A stretch of 64,000 bases of DNA from Henricia sp. BOLD:AAB3569 (lineage: Eukaryota > Echinodermata > Asteroidea > Spinulosida > Echinasteridae), in contig JBBELK010000691.1 in the NCBI GenBank assembly GCA_037783545.1, positions 15,001-79,000 of the forward strand, read 5' to 3'. How positions within the stretch are numbered: the first letter of the stretch is position 1; every line of letters begins with the position of its first letter. The position numbers were made by a program, and so were the translations under genes. The notes under the pieces were generated by a model. The model worked only from the letters and a program-made list of their open reading frames with translations. It ran no database searches and was not told the DNA's origin. Positions 19,205 through 31,420 of the stretch are shown here, in pieces.

Positions 19205-19366
19205 ATCCCAACAAAGACAACGTTGGAATTACGTGAAACCAACGTAAGGTTTCCAACATTCTAGCCCAATAAATTCCGACGTTGGTCCAACGTTGGTCCA
19301 ACAAGTTTTTCCAGCGTCCAACGTGTTGCGAGTTTCCAACGTTGGACCAACGTTGTCTTGCTACCT
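19205..19366. repeat. Right subterminal array of AACGTTGG words and terminal inverted repeat
   Basis: This contains CAACGTTGGAATTACG, GACGTTGGTCCAACGTTGG and CCAACGTTGGACCAACG, ending in GTCTTGCTACCT. It is the inverted counterpart of 16961-17245. Confidence 0.88.
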
Positions 19367-20030
19367 CGAAAGTGGTATTTTGAACTCGCCTGTCGACACT
19401 GATTCCGAAAATACCACACATGGTCAGTTTCGGTCATTTTGGACAAAAACTGACCAGTATTCAGTTTTGGTCGGACGGTGTCCAAAGTGGTATTTTTGAA
19501 CTCGCCTGTCGACACTGATTCCGAAAATACCACACATGGTCAGTTTCGGCCATTTGGGACAAAAAATGACCAGTATTCAGTTTTGGTCGGACGATGTCCA
19601 AAGTGGTATTTTTGAACTCGCCTGTCGACACTGATTCCGAAAATACCACACATGGTCAGTTTCGGCCATTTTGGACAAAAAATGACCAGTATTCAGTTTT
19701 GGTCGGACGGTGTCCAAAGTGGTATTTTTGAACTCGCCTGTCGACACTGATTCCGAAAATACCACACATGGTCAGTTTCGGCCATTTTGGACAAAAAATT
19801 ACCAGTATTCAGTTTTGGTCGGACGGTGTCCAAAGTGGTATTTTTGAACTCGCCTGTCGACACTGATTCCGAAAATACCACACATGGTCAGTTTCGGCCA
19901 TTTTGGACAAAAAATGACCAGTATTCAGTTTTGGTCGGACGATGTCCAAAGTGATATTTTTGAACTCGCCTCTCGAAGCTGATTCCGAAAATACCACACA
20001 TGGTCAGTTTCGGCCATTTTGGAAAAAAAC

Positions 20031-20154
20031 TGATAATTGATGCAACTGGAATAATTGATGCAACTGGAATAATTGATGCAACTGGAATAATTGATGCAAC
20101 TGGAATAATTGATGCAACTGGAATAATCGATGCAACTGGAATAATCGATGCATT
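20031..20154. repeat. Nested 18-bp minisatellite block (first of 39)
   Basis: The unit is ATAATTGATGCAACTGGA. This block has five TTGATG units followed by two TCGATG units. I count 39 blocks in satellite 1. Starts are near 20031, 20461, 21355, 21901, 22563, 22740, 23520, 24050, 24362, 24673, 25452, 26348, 26894, 28021, 28199, 28979, 29509, 29820, 30132, 30434, 31221, 31769, 32663, 34142, 34922, 36052, 37066, 37377, 37689, 37999, 38312, 38973, 39285, 39597, 39907, 40219, 40998, 41660 and 42554. Block sizes fall in a few classes, 5+2, 4+3 or 4+2 units. Confidence 0.95.
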
Positions 20155-20639
20155 TTTGAACTCGCCTTTCGACGCTGATTCCGAAAATACCACACGTGGT
20201 CAGTTTCGGCCATTTTAGAAAAAAAACTGACCACTATTCAGTTTTGGTCGGACGATGTCTAAAGTGGTATTTTTTAACTCGCCTTTCGACGCTGATTCCG
20301 AAAATATCACACGTGGTCAGTTTCGGCCATTTTGGAAAAAAAACTGACCACTATTCAGTTTTGGTCGGACGATGTCGTGAGTGATATTTTTGAACTCGCC
20401 TCTCGAAGCTGATTCCGAAAATACCACACATGGTCAGTTTCGGCCACTTTGGAAAAAAACTGATAATTGATGCAACTGGAATAATTGATGCAACTGGAAT
20501 AATTGATGCAACTGGAATAATTGATGCAACTGGAATAATCGATGCAACTGGAATAATCGATGCAACTGGAATAATCGATGCATTTTTGAACTCGCCTTTC
20601 GACGCTGATTCCGAAAATACCACACGTGGTCAGTTTCGG

Positions 20640-23600
20640 CCATTTTGGAAAAAAACTGACCACTATTCAGTTTTGGTCGGACGATGTCCAAAGTGGTATT
20701 TTTGAACTCGCCTTTCGACGCTGATTCCGGAAATACCACACGTGGTCAGTTTCGGCCATTTTGGAAAAAAAACTGACCACTATTCAGTTTTGGTCGGACG
20801 ATGTCCAAAGTGATATTTTTGAACTCGCCTTTCGACGCTGATTCCGAAAATACCACACGTGGTCAGTTTCGGCCATTTTGGAAAAAAAACTGACCACTAT
20901 TCAGTTTTGGTCGGACGATGTCGAAAGTGGTATTTTTTAACTCGCCTTTCGACGCTGATTCCGAAAATACCACACGTGGTCAGTTTCGGCCATTTTGGGG
21001 AAAAAAATGACCAGTATTCAGTTTTGGTCGGACGGTGTCCAAAGTGGTATTTTTGAACTCGCCTGTCGACACTGATTCCGAAAATACCACACATGGTCAG
21101 TTTCGGCCATTTTGGACAAAAAATTACCAGTATTCAGTTTTGGTCGGACGGTGTCCAAAGTGGTATTTTTGAACTCGCCTGTCGACACTGATTCCGAAAA
21201 TACCACACATGGTCAGTTTCGGCCATTTTGGACAAAAAATGACCAGTATTCAGTTTTGGTCGGACGATGTCCAAAGTGATATTTTTGAACTCGCCTCTCG
21301 AAGCTGATTCCGAAAATACCACACATGGTCAGTTTCGGCCATTTTGGAAAAAAACTGATAATTGATGCAACTGGAATAATTGATGCAACTGGAATAATTG
21401 ATGCAACTGGAATAATTGATGCAACTGGAATAATTGATGCAACTGGAATAATCGATGCAACTGGAATAATCGATGCATTTTTGAACTCGCCTTTCGACGC
21501 TGATTCCGAAAATACCACACGTGGTCAGTTTCGGCCATTTTAGAAAAAAAACTGACCACTATTCAGTTTTGGTCGGACGATGTCTAAAGTGGTATTTTTT
21601 AACTCGCCTTTCGACGCTGATTCCGAAAATACCACACGTGGTCAGTTTCGGCCATTTTGGAAAAAAAATGACCACTATTCAGTTTTGGTCGGACGATGTC
21701 CAAAGTGGTATTTTTGAACTCGCCTTTCGACGCTGATTCCGAAAATATCACACGTGGTCAGTTTCGGCCATTTTGGAAAAAAAACTGACCACTATTCAGT
21801 TTTGGTCGGACGATGTCGTGAGTGATATTTTTGAACTCGCCTCTCGAAGCTGATTCCGAAAATACCACACATGGTCAGTTTCGGCCACTTTGGAAAAAAA
21901 CTGATAATTGATGCAACTGGAATAATTGATGCAACTGGAATAATTGATGCAACTGGAATAATTGATGCAACTGGAATAATCGATGCAACTGGAATAATCG
22001 ATGCAACTGGAATAATCGATGCATTTTTGAACTCGCCTTTCGACGCTGATTCCGAAAATACCACACGTGGTCAGTTTCGGCCATTTTGGAAAAAAACTGA
22101 CCACTATTCAGTTTTGGTCGGACGATGTCCAAAGTGGTATTTTTGAACTCGCCTTTCGACGCTGATTCCGGAAATACCACACGTGGTCAGTTTCGGCCAT
22201 TTTGGAAAAAAAACTGACCACTATTCAGTTTTGGTCGGACGATGTCCAAAGTGATATTTTTGAACTCGCCTTTCGACGCTGATTCCGAAAATACCACACG
22301 TGGTCAGTTTCGGCCATTTTGGAAAAAAAACTGACCACTATTCAGTTTTGGTCGGACGATGTCGAAAGTGGTATTTTTTAACTCGCCTTTCGACGCTGAT
22401 TCCGAAAATACCACACGTGGTCAGTTTCGGCCATTTTGGAAAAAAAACTGACCACTATTCAGTTTTGGTCGGACGATGTCTAAAGTGGTATTTTTTAACT
22501 CGCCTTTCGACGCTGATTCCGAAAATACCACACGTGGTCAGTTTCGGCCATTTTGGAAAAAACTGATAATTGATGCAACTGGAATAATTGATGCAACTGG
22601 AATAATTGATGCAACTGGAATAATTGATGCAACTGGAATAATCGATGCAACTGGAATAATCGATGCATTTTTGAACTCGCCTTTCGACGCTGATTCCGAA
22701 AATACCACACGTGGTCAGTTTCGGCCATTTTGGAAAAAACTGATAATTGATGCAACTGGAATAATTGATGCAACTGGAATAATTGATGCAACTGGAATAA
22801 TTGATGCAACTGGAATAATCGATGCAACTGGAATAATCGATGCAACTGGAATAATCGATGCATTTCTGAACTCGCCTTTCGACGCTGATTCCGAAAATAC
22901 CACAAGTGGTCAGTTTCGGCCATTTTGGAAAAAAAACTGACCACTATTCAGTTTTGGTCGGACGATGTCCAAAGTGGTATTTTTGAACTCGCCTTTCGAC
23001 GCTGATTCCGAAAATACCACAAGTGGTCAGTTTCGGCCATTTTGGAAAAAAAACTGACCACTATTCAGTTTTGGTCGGACGATGTCTAAAGTGGTATTTT
23101 TTAACTCGCCTTTCGACGCTGATTCCGAAAATACCACACGTGGTCAGTTTCGGCCATTTTGGAAAAAAAATGACCACTATTCAGTTTTGGTCGGACGATG
23201 TCCAAAGTGGTATTTTTTAACTCGCCTTTCGACGCTGATTCCGAAAATACCACACGTGGTCAGTTTCGGCCATTTTGGGAAAAAAAATGACCACTATTCA
23301 GTTTTGGTCGGACGATGTCCAAAGTGGTATTTTTAAACTCGCCTTTCGACGCTGATTCCGAAAATACCACAGGTGGTCAGTTTCGGCCATTTTGGAAAAA
23401 AAACTGACCACTATTCAGTTTTGGTCGGACGATGTCCAAAGTGGTATTTTTGAACTCGCCTCTCGAAGCTGATTCCGAAAATACCACACATGGTCAGTTT
23501 CGGCCATTTTGGAAAAAAACTGATAATTGATGCAACTGGAATAATTGATGCAACTGGAATAATTGATGCAACTGGAATAATTGATGCAACTGGAATAATC

Positions 23601-26600
23601 GATGCAACTGGAATAATCGATGCATTTTTGAACTCGCCTTTCGACGCTGATTCCGAAAATACCACACGTGGTCAGTTTCGGCCATTTTAGAAAAAAAACT
23701 GACCACTATTCAGTTTTGGTCGGACGATGTCTAAAGTGGTATTTTTTAACTCGCCTTTCGACGCTGATTCCGAAAATACCACACGTGGTCAGTTTCGGCC
23801 ATTTTGGAAAAAAAAACTGACCACTATTCAGTTTTGGTCGGACGATGTCCAAAGTGGTATTTTTTAACTCGCCTTTCGACGCTGATTCCGAAAATACCAC
23901 ACGTGGTCAGTTTCGGCCATTTTGGAAAAAAAAACTGACCACTATTCAGTTTTGGTCGGACGATGTCCAAAGTGGTATTTTTGAACTCGCCTTTCGACGC
24001 TGATTCCGAAAATACCACACGTGGTCAGTTTCGGCCATTTTGGAAAAAACTGATAATTGATGCAACTGGAATAATTGATGCAACTGGAATAATTGATGCA
24101 ACTGGAATAATTGATGCAACTGGAATAATCGATGCAACTGGAATAATCGATGCAACTGGAATAATCGATGCATTTTTGAACTCGCCTTTCGACGCTGATT
24201 CCGAAAATATCACACGTGGTCAGTTTCGGCCATTTTGGAAAAAAAATGACCACTATTCAGTTTTGGTCGGACGATGTCCAAAGTGATATTTTTGAACTCG
24301 CCTCTCGAAGCTGATTCCGAAAATACCACACATGGTCAGTTTCGGCCACTTTGGAAAAAAACTGATAATTGATGCAACTGGAATAATTGATGCAACTGGA
24401 ATAATTGATGCAACTGGAATAATTGATGCAACTGGAATAATCGATGCAACTGGAATAATCGATGCAACTGGAATAATCGATGCATTTTTGAACTCGCCTT
24501 TCGACGCTGATTCCGAAAATACCACACGTGGTCAATTTCGGCCATTTTGGAAAAAAAATGACCACTATTCAGTTTTGGTCGGACGATGTCCAAAGTGATA
24601 TTTCTGAACTCGCCTTTCGACGCTGATTCCGAAAATACCACACGTGGTCAGTTTCGGCCATTTTGGAAAAAACTGATAATTGATGCAACTGGAATAATTG
24701 ATGCAACTGGAATAATTGATGCAACTGGAATAATTGATGCAACTGGAATAATCGATGCAACTGGAATAATCGATGCAACTGGAATAATCGATGCATTTTT
24801 GAACTCGCCTTTCGACGCTGATTCCGAAAATACCACACGTGGTCAATTTCGGCCATTTTGGAAAAAAAATGACCACTATTCAGTTTTGGTCGGACGATGT
24901 CCAAAGTGGTATTTCTGAACTCGCCTTTCGACGCTGATTCCGAAAATACCACAAGTGGTCAGTTTCGGCCATTTTGGAAAAAAAACTGACCACTATTCAG
25001 TTTTGGTCGGACGATGTCTAAAGTGGTATTTTTTAACTCGCCTTTCGACGCTGATTCCGAAAATACCACACGTGGTCAGTTTCGGCCATTTTGGAAAAAA
25101 AATGACCACTATTCAGTTTTGGTCGGACGATGTCCAAAGTGGTATTTTTGAACTCGCCTTTCGACGCTGATTCCGAAAATACCACACGTGGTCAGTTTCG
25201 GCCATTTTGGAAAAAAAACTGACCACTATTCAGTTTTGGTCGGACGATGTCTAAAGTGGTATTTGTTAACTCGCCTTTCGACGCTGATTCCGAAAATACC
25301 ACACGTGGTCAGTTTCGGCCATTTTGGAAAAAAAAACTGACCACTATTCAGTTTTGGTCGGACGATGTCCAAAGTGGTATTTTTGAACTCGCCTTTCGAC
25401 GCTGATTCCGAAAATACCACACGTGGTCAGTTTCGGCCATTTTGGAAAAAACTGATAATTGATGCAACTGGAATAATTGATGCAACTGGAATAATTGATG
25501 CAACTGGAATAATTGATGCAACTGGAATAATCGATGCAACTGGAATAATCGATGCAACTGGAATAATCGATGCATTTTTGAACTCGCCTTTCGACGCTGA
25601 TTCCGAAAATACCACACGTGGTCAGTTTCGGCCATTTTGGAAAAAAACTGACCACTATTCAGTTTTGGTCGGACGATGTCCAAAGTGGTATTTTTGAACT
25701 CGCCTTTCGACGCTGATTCCGGAAATACCACACGTGGTCAGTTTCGGCCATTTTGGAAAAAAAACTGACCACTATTCAGTTTTGGTCGGACGATGTCCAA
25801 AGTGATATTTTTGAACTCGCCTTTCGACGCTGATTCCGAAAATACCACACGTGGTCAGTTTCGGCCATTTTGGAAAAAAAACTGACCACTATTCAGTTTT
25901 GGTCGGACGATGTCGAAAGTGGTATTTTTTAACTCGCCTTTCGACGCTGATTCCGAAAATACCACACGTGGTCAGTTTCGGCCATTTTGGGGAAAAAAAT
26001 GACCAGTATTCAGTTTTGGTCGGACGGTGTCCAAAGTGGTATTTTTGAACTCGCCTGTCGACACTGATTCCGAAAATACCACACATGGTCAGTTTCGGCC
26101 ATTTTGGACAAAAAATTACCAGTATTCAGTTTTGGTCGGACGGTGTCCAAAGTGGTATTTTTGAACTCGCCTGTCGACACTGATTCCGAAAATACCACAC
26201 ATGGTCAGTTTCGGCCATTTTGGACAAAAAATGACCAGTATTCAGTTTTGGTCGGACGATGTCCAAAGTGATATTTTTGAACTCGCCTCTCGAAGCTGAT
26301 TCCGAAAATACCACACATGGTCAGTTTCGGCCATTTTGGAAAAAAACTGATAATTGATGCAACTGGAATAATTGATGCAACTGGAATAATTGATGCAACT
26401 GGAATAATTGATGCAACTGGAATAATTGATGCAACTGGAATAATCGATGCAACTGGAATAATCGATGCATTTTTGAACTCGCCTTTCGACGCTGATTCCG
26501 AAAATACCACACGTGGTCAGTTTCGGCCATTTTAGAAAAAAAACTGACCACTATTCAGTTTTGGTCGGACGATGTCTAAAGTGGTATTTTTTAACTCGCC

Positions 26601-29600
26601 TTTCGACGCTGATTCCGAAAATACCACACGTGGTCAGTTTCGGCCATTTTGGAAAAAAAATGACCACTATTCAGTTTTGGTCGGACGATGTCCAAAGTGG
26701 TATTTTTGAACTCGCCTTTCGACGCTGATTCCGAAAATATCACACGTGGTCAGTTTCGGCCATTTTGGAAAAAAAACTGACCACTATTCAGTTTTGGTCG
26801 GACGATGTCGTGAGTGATATTTTTGAACTCGCCTCTCGAAGCTGATTCCGAAAATACCACACATGGTCAGTTTCGGCCACTTTGGAAAAAAACTGATAAT
26901 TGATGCAACTGGAATAATTGATGCAACTGGAATAATTGATGCAACTGGAATAATTGATGCAACTGGAATAATCGATGCAACTGGAATAATCGATGCAACT
27001 GGAATAATCGATGCATTTTTGAACTCGCCTTTCGACGCTGATTCCGAAAATACCACACGTGGTCAGTTTCGGCCATTTTGGAAAAAAACTGACCACTATT
27101 CAGTTTTGGTCGGACGATGTCCAAAGTGGTATTTTTGAACTCGCCTTTCGACGCTGATTCCGGAAATACCACACGTGGTCAGTTTCGGCCATTTTGGAAA
27201 AAAAACTGACCACTATTCAGTTTTGGTCGGACGATGTCCAAAGTGATATTTTTGAACTCGCCTTTCGACGCTGATTCCGAAAATACCACACGTGGTCAGT
27301 TTCGGCCATTTTGGAAAAAAAACTGACCACTATTCAGTTTTGGTCGGACGATGTCGAAAGTGGTATTTTTTAACTCGCCTTTCGACGCTGATTCCGAAAA
27401 TACCACACGTGGTCAGTTTCGGCCATTTTGGGGAAAAAAATGACCACTATTCAGTTTTGGTCGGACGATGTCCAAAGTGGTATTTTTAAACTCGCCTTTC
27501 GACGCTGATTCCGAAAATACCACAGATGGTCAGTTTCGGCCATTTTGGAAAAAAAACTGACCACTATTCAGTTTTGGTCGGACGATGTCCAAAGTGGTAT
27601 TTTTGAACTCGCCTCTCGAAGCTGATTCCGAAAATATCACACGTGGTCAGTTTCGGCCATTTTGGAAAAAAATGACCACTATTCAGTTTTGGTCGGACGA
27701 TGTCCAAAGTGTTATTTTTGAACTCGCCTCTCGAAGCTGATTCCGAAAATACCACAAGTGATCAGTTTCGGCCATTTTGGAAAAAAAACTGACCACTATT
27801 CAGTTTTGGTCGGACGATGTCTAAAGTGGTATTTTTTAACTCGCCTTTCGACGCTGATTCCGAAAATACCACACGTGGTCAGTTTCGGCCATTTTGGAAA
27901 AAAAACTGACCACTATTCAGTTTTGGTCGGACGATGTCTAAAGTGGTATTTTTTAACTCGCCTTTCGACGCTGATTCCGAAAATACCACACGTGGTCAGT
28001 TTCGGCCATTTTGGAAAAAACTGATAATTGATGCAACTGGAATAATTGATGCAACTGGAATAATTGATGCAACTGGAATAATTGATGCAACTGGAATAAT
28101 CGATGCAACTGGAATAATCGATGCATTTTTGAACTCGCCTTTCGACGCTGATTCCGAAAATACCACACGTGGTCAGTTTCGGCCATTTTGGAAAAAACTG
28201 ATAATTGATGCAACTGGAATAATTGATGCAACTGGAATAATTGATGCAACTGGAATAATTGATGCAACTGGAATAATCGATGCAACTGGAATAATCGATG
28301 CAACTGGAATAATCGATGCATTTCTGAACTCGCCTTTCGACGCTGATTCCGAAAATACCACAAGTGGTCAGTTTCGGCCATTTTGGAAAAAAAACTGACC
28401 ACTATTCAGTTTTGGTCGGACGATGTCCAAAGTGGTATTTTTGAACTCGCCTTTCGACGCTGATTCCGAAAATACCACAAGTGGTCAGTTTCGGCCATTT
28501 TGGAAAAAAAACTGACCACTATTCAGTTTTGGTCGGACGATGTCTAAAGTGGTATTTTTTAACTCGCCTTTCGACGCTGATTCCGAAAATACCACACGTG
28601 GTCAGTTTCGGCCATTTTGGAAAAAAAATGACCACTATTCAGTTTTGGTCGGACGATGTCCAAAGTGGTATTTTTTAACTCGCCTTTCGACGCTGATTCC
28701 GAAAATACCACACGTGGTCAGTTTCGGCCATTTTGGGAAAAAAAATGACCACTATTCAGTTTTGGTCGGACGATGTCCAAAGTGGTATTTTTAAACTCGC
28801 CTTTCGACGCTGATTCCGAAAATACCACAGGTGGTCAGTTTCGGCCATTTTGGAAAAAAAACTGACCACTATTCAGTTTTGGTCGGACGATGTCCAAAGT
28901 GGTATTTTTGAACTCGCCTCTCGAAGCTGATTCCGAAAATACCACACATGGTCAGTTTCGGCCATTTTGGAAAAAAACTGATAATTGATGCAACTGGAAT
29001 AATTGATGCAACTGGAATAATTGATGCAACTGGAATAATTGATGCAACTGGAATAATCGATGCAACTGGAATAATCGATGCATTTTTGAACTCGCCTTTC
29101 GACGCTGATTCCGAAAATACCACACGTGGTCAGTTTCGGCCATTTTAGAAAAAAAACTGACCACTATTCAGTTTTGGTCGGACGATGTCTAAAGTGGTAT
29201 TTTTTAACTCGCCTTTCGACGCTGATTCCGAAAATACCACACGTGGTCAGTTTCGGCCATTTTGGAAAAAAAAACTGACCACTATTCAGTTTTGGTCGGA
29301 CGATGTCCAAAGTGGTATTTTTTAACTCGCCTTTCGACGCTGATTCCGAAAATACCACACGTGGTCAGTTTCGGCCATTTTGGAAAAAAAAACTGACCAC
29401 TATTCAGTTTTGGTCGGACGATGTCCAAAGTGGTATTTTTGAACTCGCCTTTCGACGCTGATTCCGAAAATACCACACGTGGTCAGTTTCGGCCATTTTG
29501 GAAAAAACTGATAATTGATGCAACTGGAATAATTGATGCAACTGGAATAATTGATGCAACTGGAATAATTGATGCAACTGGAATAATCGATGCAACTGGA

Positions 29601-31420
29601 ATAATCGATGCAACTGGAATAATCGATGCATTTTTGAACTCGCCTTTCGACGCTGATTCCGAAAATATCACACGTGGTCAGTTTCGGCCATTTTGGAAAA
29701 AAAATGACCACTATTCAGTTTTGGTCGGACGATGTCCAAAGTGATATTTTTGAACTCGCCTCTCGAAGCTGATTCCGAAAATACCACACATGGTCAGTTT
29801 CGGCCACTTTGGAAAAAAACTGATAATTGATGCAACTGGAATAATTGATGCAACTGGAATAATTGATGCAACTGGAATAATTGATGCAACTGGAATAATC
29901 GATGCAACTGGAATAATCGATGCAACTGGAATAATCGATGCATTTTTGAACTCGCCTTTCGACGCTGATTCCGAAAATACCACACGTGGTCAATTTCGGC
30001 CATTTTGGAAAAAAAATGACCACTATTCAGTTTTGGTCGGACGATGTCCAAAGTGATATTTCTGAACTCGCCTTTCGACGCTGATTCCGAAAATACCACA
30101 CGTGGTCAGTTTCGGCCATTTTGGAAAAAACTGATAATTGATGCAACTGGAATAATTGATGCAACTGGAATAATTGATGCAACTGGAATAATTGATGCAA
30201 CTGGAATAATTGATGCAACTGGAATAATCGATGCAACTGGAATAATCGATGCATTTTTGAACTCGCCTTTCGACGCTGATTCCGAAAATATCACACGTGG
30301 TCAGTTTCGGCCATTTTGGAAAAAAAATGACCACTATTCAGTTTTGGTCGGACGATGTCCAACGTGATATTTTTGAACTCGCCTCTCGAAGCTGATTCCG
30401 AAAATACCACACATGGTCAGTTTCGGCCACTTTGGAAAAAAACTGATAATTGATGCAACTGGAATAATTGATGCAACTGGAATAATTGATGCAACTGGAA
30501 TAATTGATGCAACTTGAATAATCGATGCAACTGGAATAATCGATGCAACTGGAATAATCGATGCATTTTTGAACTCGCCTTTCGACGCTGATTCCGAAAA
30601 TACCACACGTGGTCAATTTCGGCCATTTTGGAAAAAAAATGACCACTATTCAGTTTTGGTCGGACGATGTCCAAAGTGGTATTTCTGAACTCGCCTTTCG
30701 ACGCTGATTCCGAAAATACCACAAGTGGTCAGTTTCGGCCATTTTGGAAAAAAAACTGACCACTATTCAGTTTTGGTCGGACGATGTCTAAAGTGGTATT
30801 TTTTAACTCGCCTTTCGACGCTGATTCCGAAAATACCACACGTGGTCAGTTTCGGCCATTTTGGAAAAAAAATGACCACTATTCAGTTTTGGTCGGACGA
30901 TGTCCAAAGTGGTATTTTTGAACTCGCCTTTCGACGCTGATTCCGAAAATACCACACGTGGTCAGTTTCGGCCATTTTGGAAAAAAAACTGACCACTATT
31001 CAGTTTTGGTCGGACGATGTCTAAAGTGGTATTTGTTAACTCGCCTTTCGACGCTGATTCCGAAAATACCACACGTGGTCAGTTTCGGCCATTTTGGAAA
31101 AAAAAACTGACCACTATTCAGTTTTGGTCGGACGATGTCCAAAGTGGTATTTTTGAACTCGCCTTTCGACGCTGATTCCGAAAATACCACACGTGGTCAG
31201 TTTCGGCCATTTTGGAAAAAACTGATAATTGATGCAACTGGAATAATTGATGCAACTGGAATAATTGATGCAACTGGAATAATTGATGCAACTGGAATAA
31301 TCGATGCAACTGGAATAATCGATGCAACTGGAATAATCGATGCATTTCTGAACTCGCCTTTCGACGCTGATTCCGAAAATACCACAAGTGGTCAGTTTCG
31401 GCCATTTTGGAAAAAAAACT
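20640..31420. repeat. Large higher-order repeat of satellite 1, two copies of about 5.0-5.8 kb
   Basis: Diagnostic monomers of 20.6-25.6 kb recur in the same order at 25.6-31.4 kb. The offset is 4992 bp up to about 22.4 kb, 5458 bp from 22.48 to 24.9 kb, and 5770 bp to 25.7 kb. The second copy therefore gained two insertions of 466 and 312 bp, which are whole numbers of local repeat units. Within the first copy a further offset of 1325-1441 bp links 19.9-21.2 kb to 21.2-22.5 kb. Confidence 0.85.

Larger units (their letters stand above)
16961..19366. mobile_element. 2.4-kb element with perfect 30-bp terminal inverted repeats, non-autonomous
   Basis: Positions 16961-16990 (starting AGGTAGCAAGACAACGTTGG) are the exact reverse complement of 19337-19366. 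Both ends continue inward as arrays of CCAACGTTGG-type words, to about 17245 on the left and from about 19205 on the right. These are subterminal repeats typical of DNA transposons. The interior has no transposase-like frame, so the element would be mobilised in trans. No target-site duplication is seen. The left flank is TTCTTCACCC, while the right flank is the first base of satellite 1. Family assignment is not possible by eye. Confidence 0.8.

Noticed and set aside
22476-22940. Long frames such as 154 codons with repeated IIDATG, and similar frames on the opposite strand
   Set aside because: The 18-bp unit is a multiple of three without stops, so open frames appear in several phases on both strands. 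Nothing outside the repeat supports a protein.
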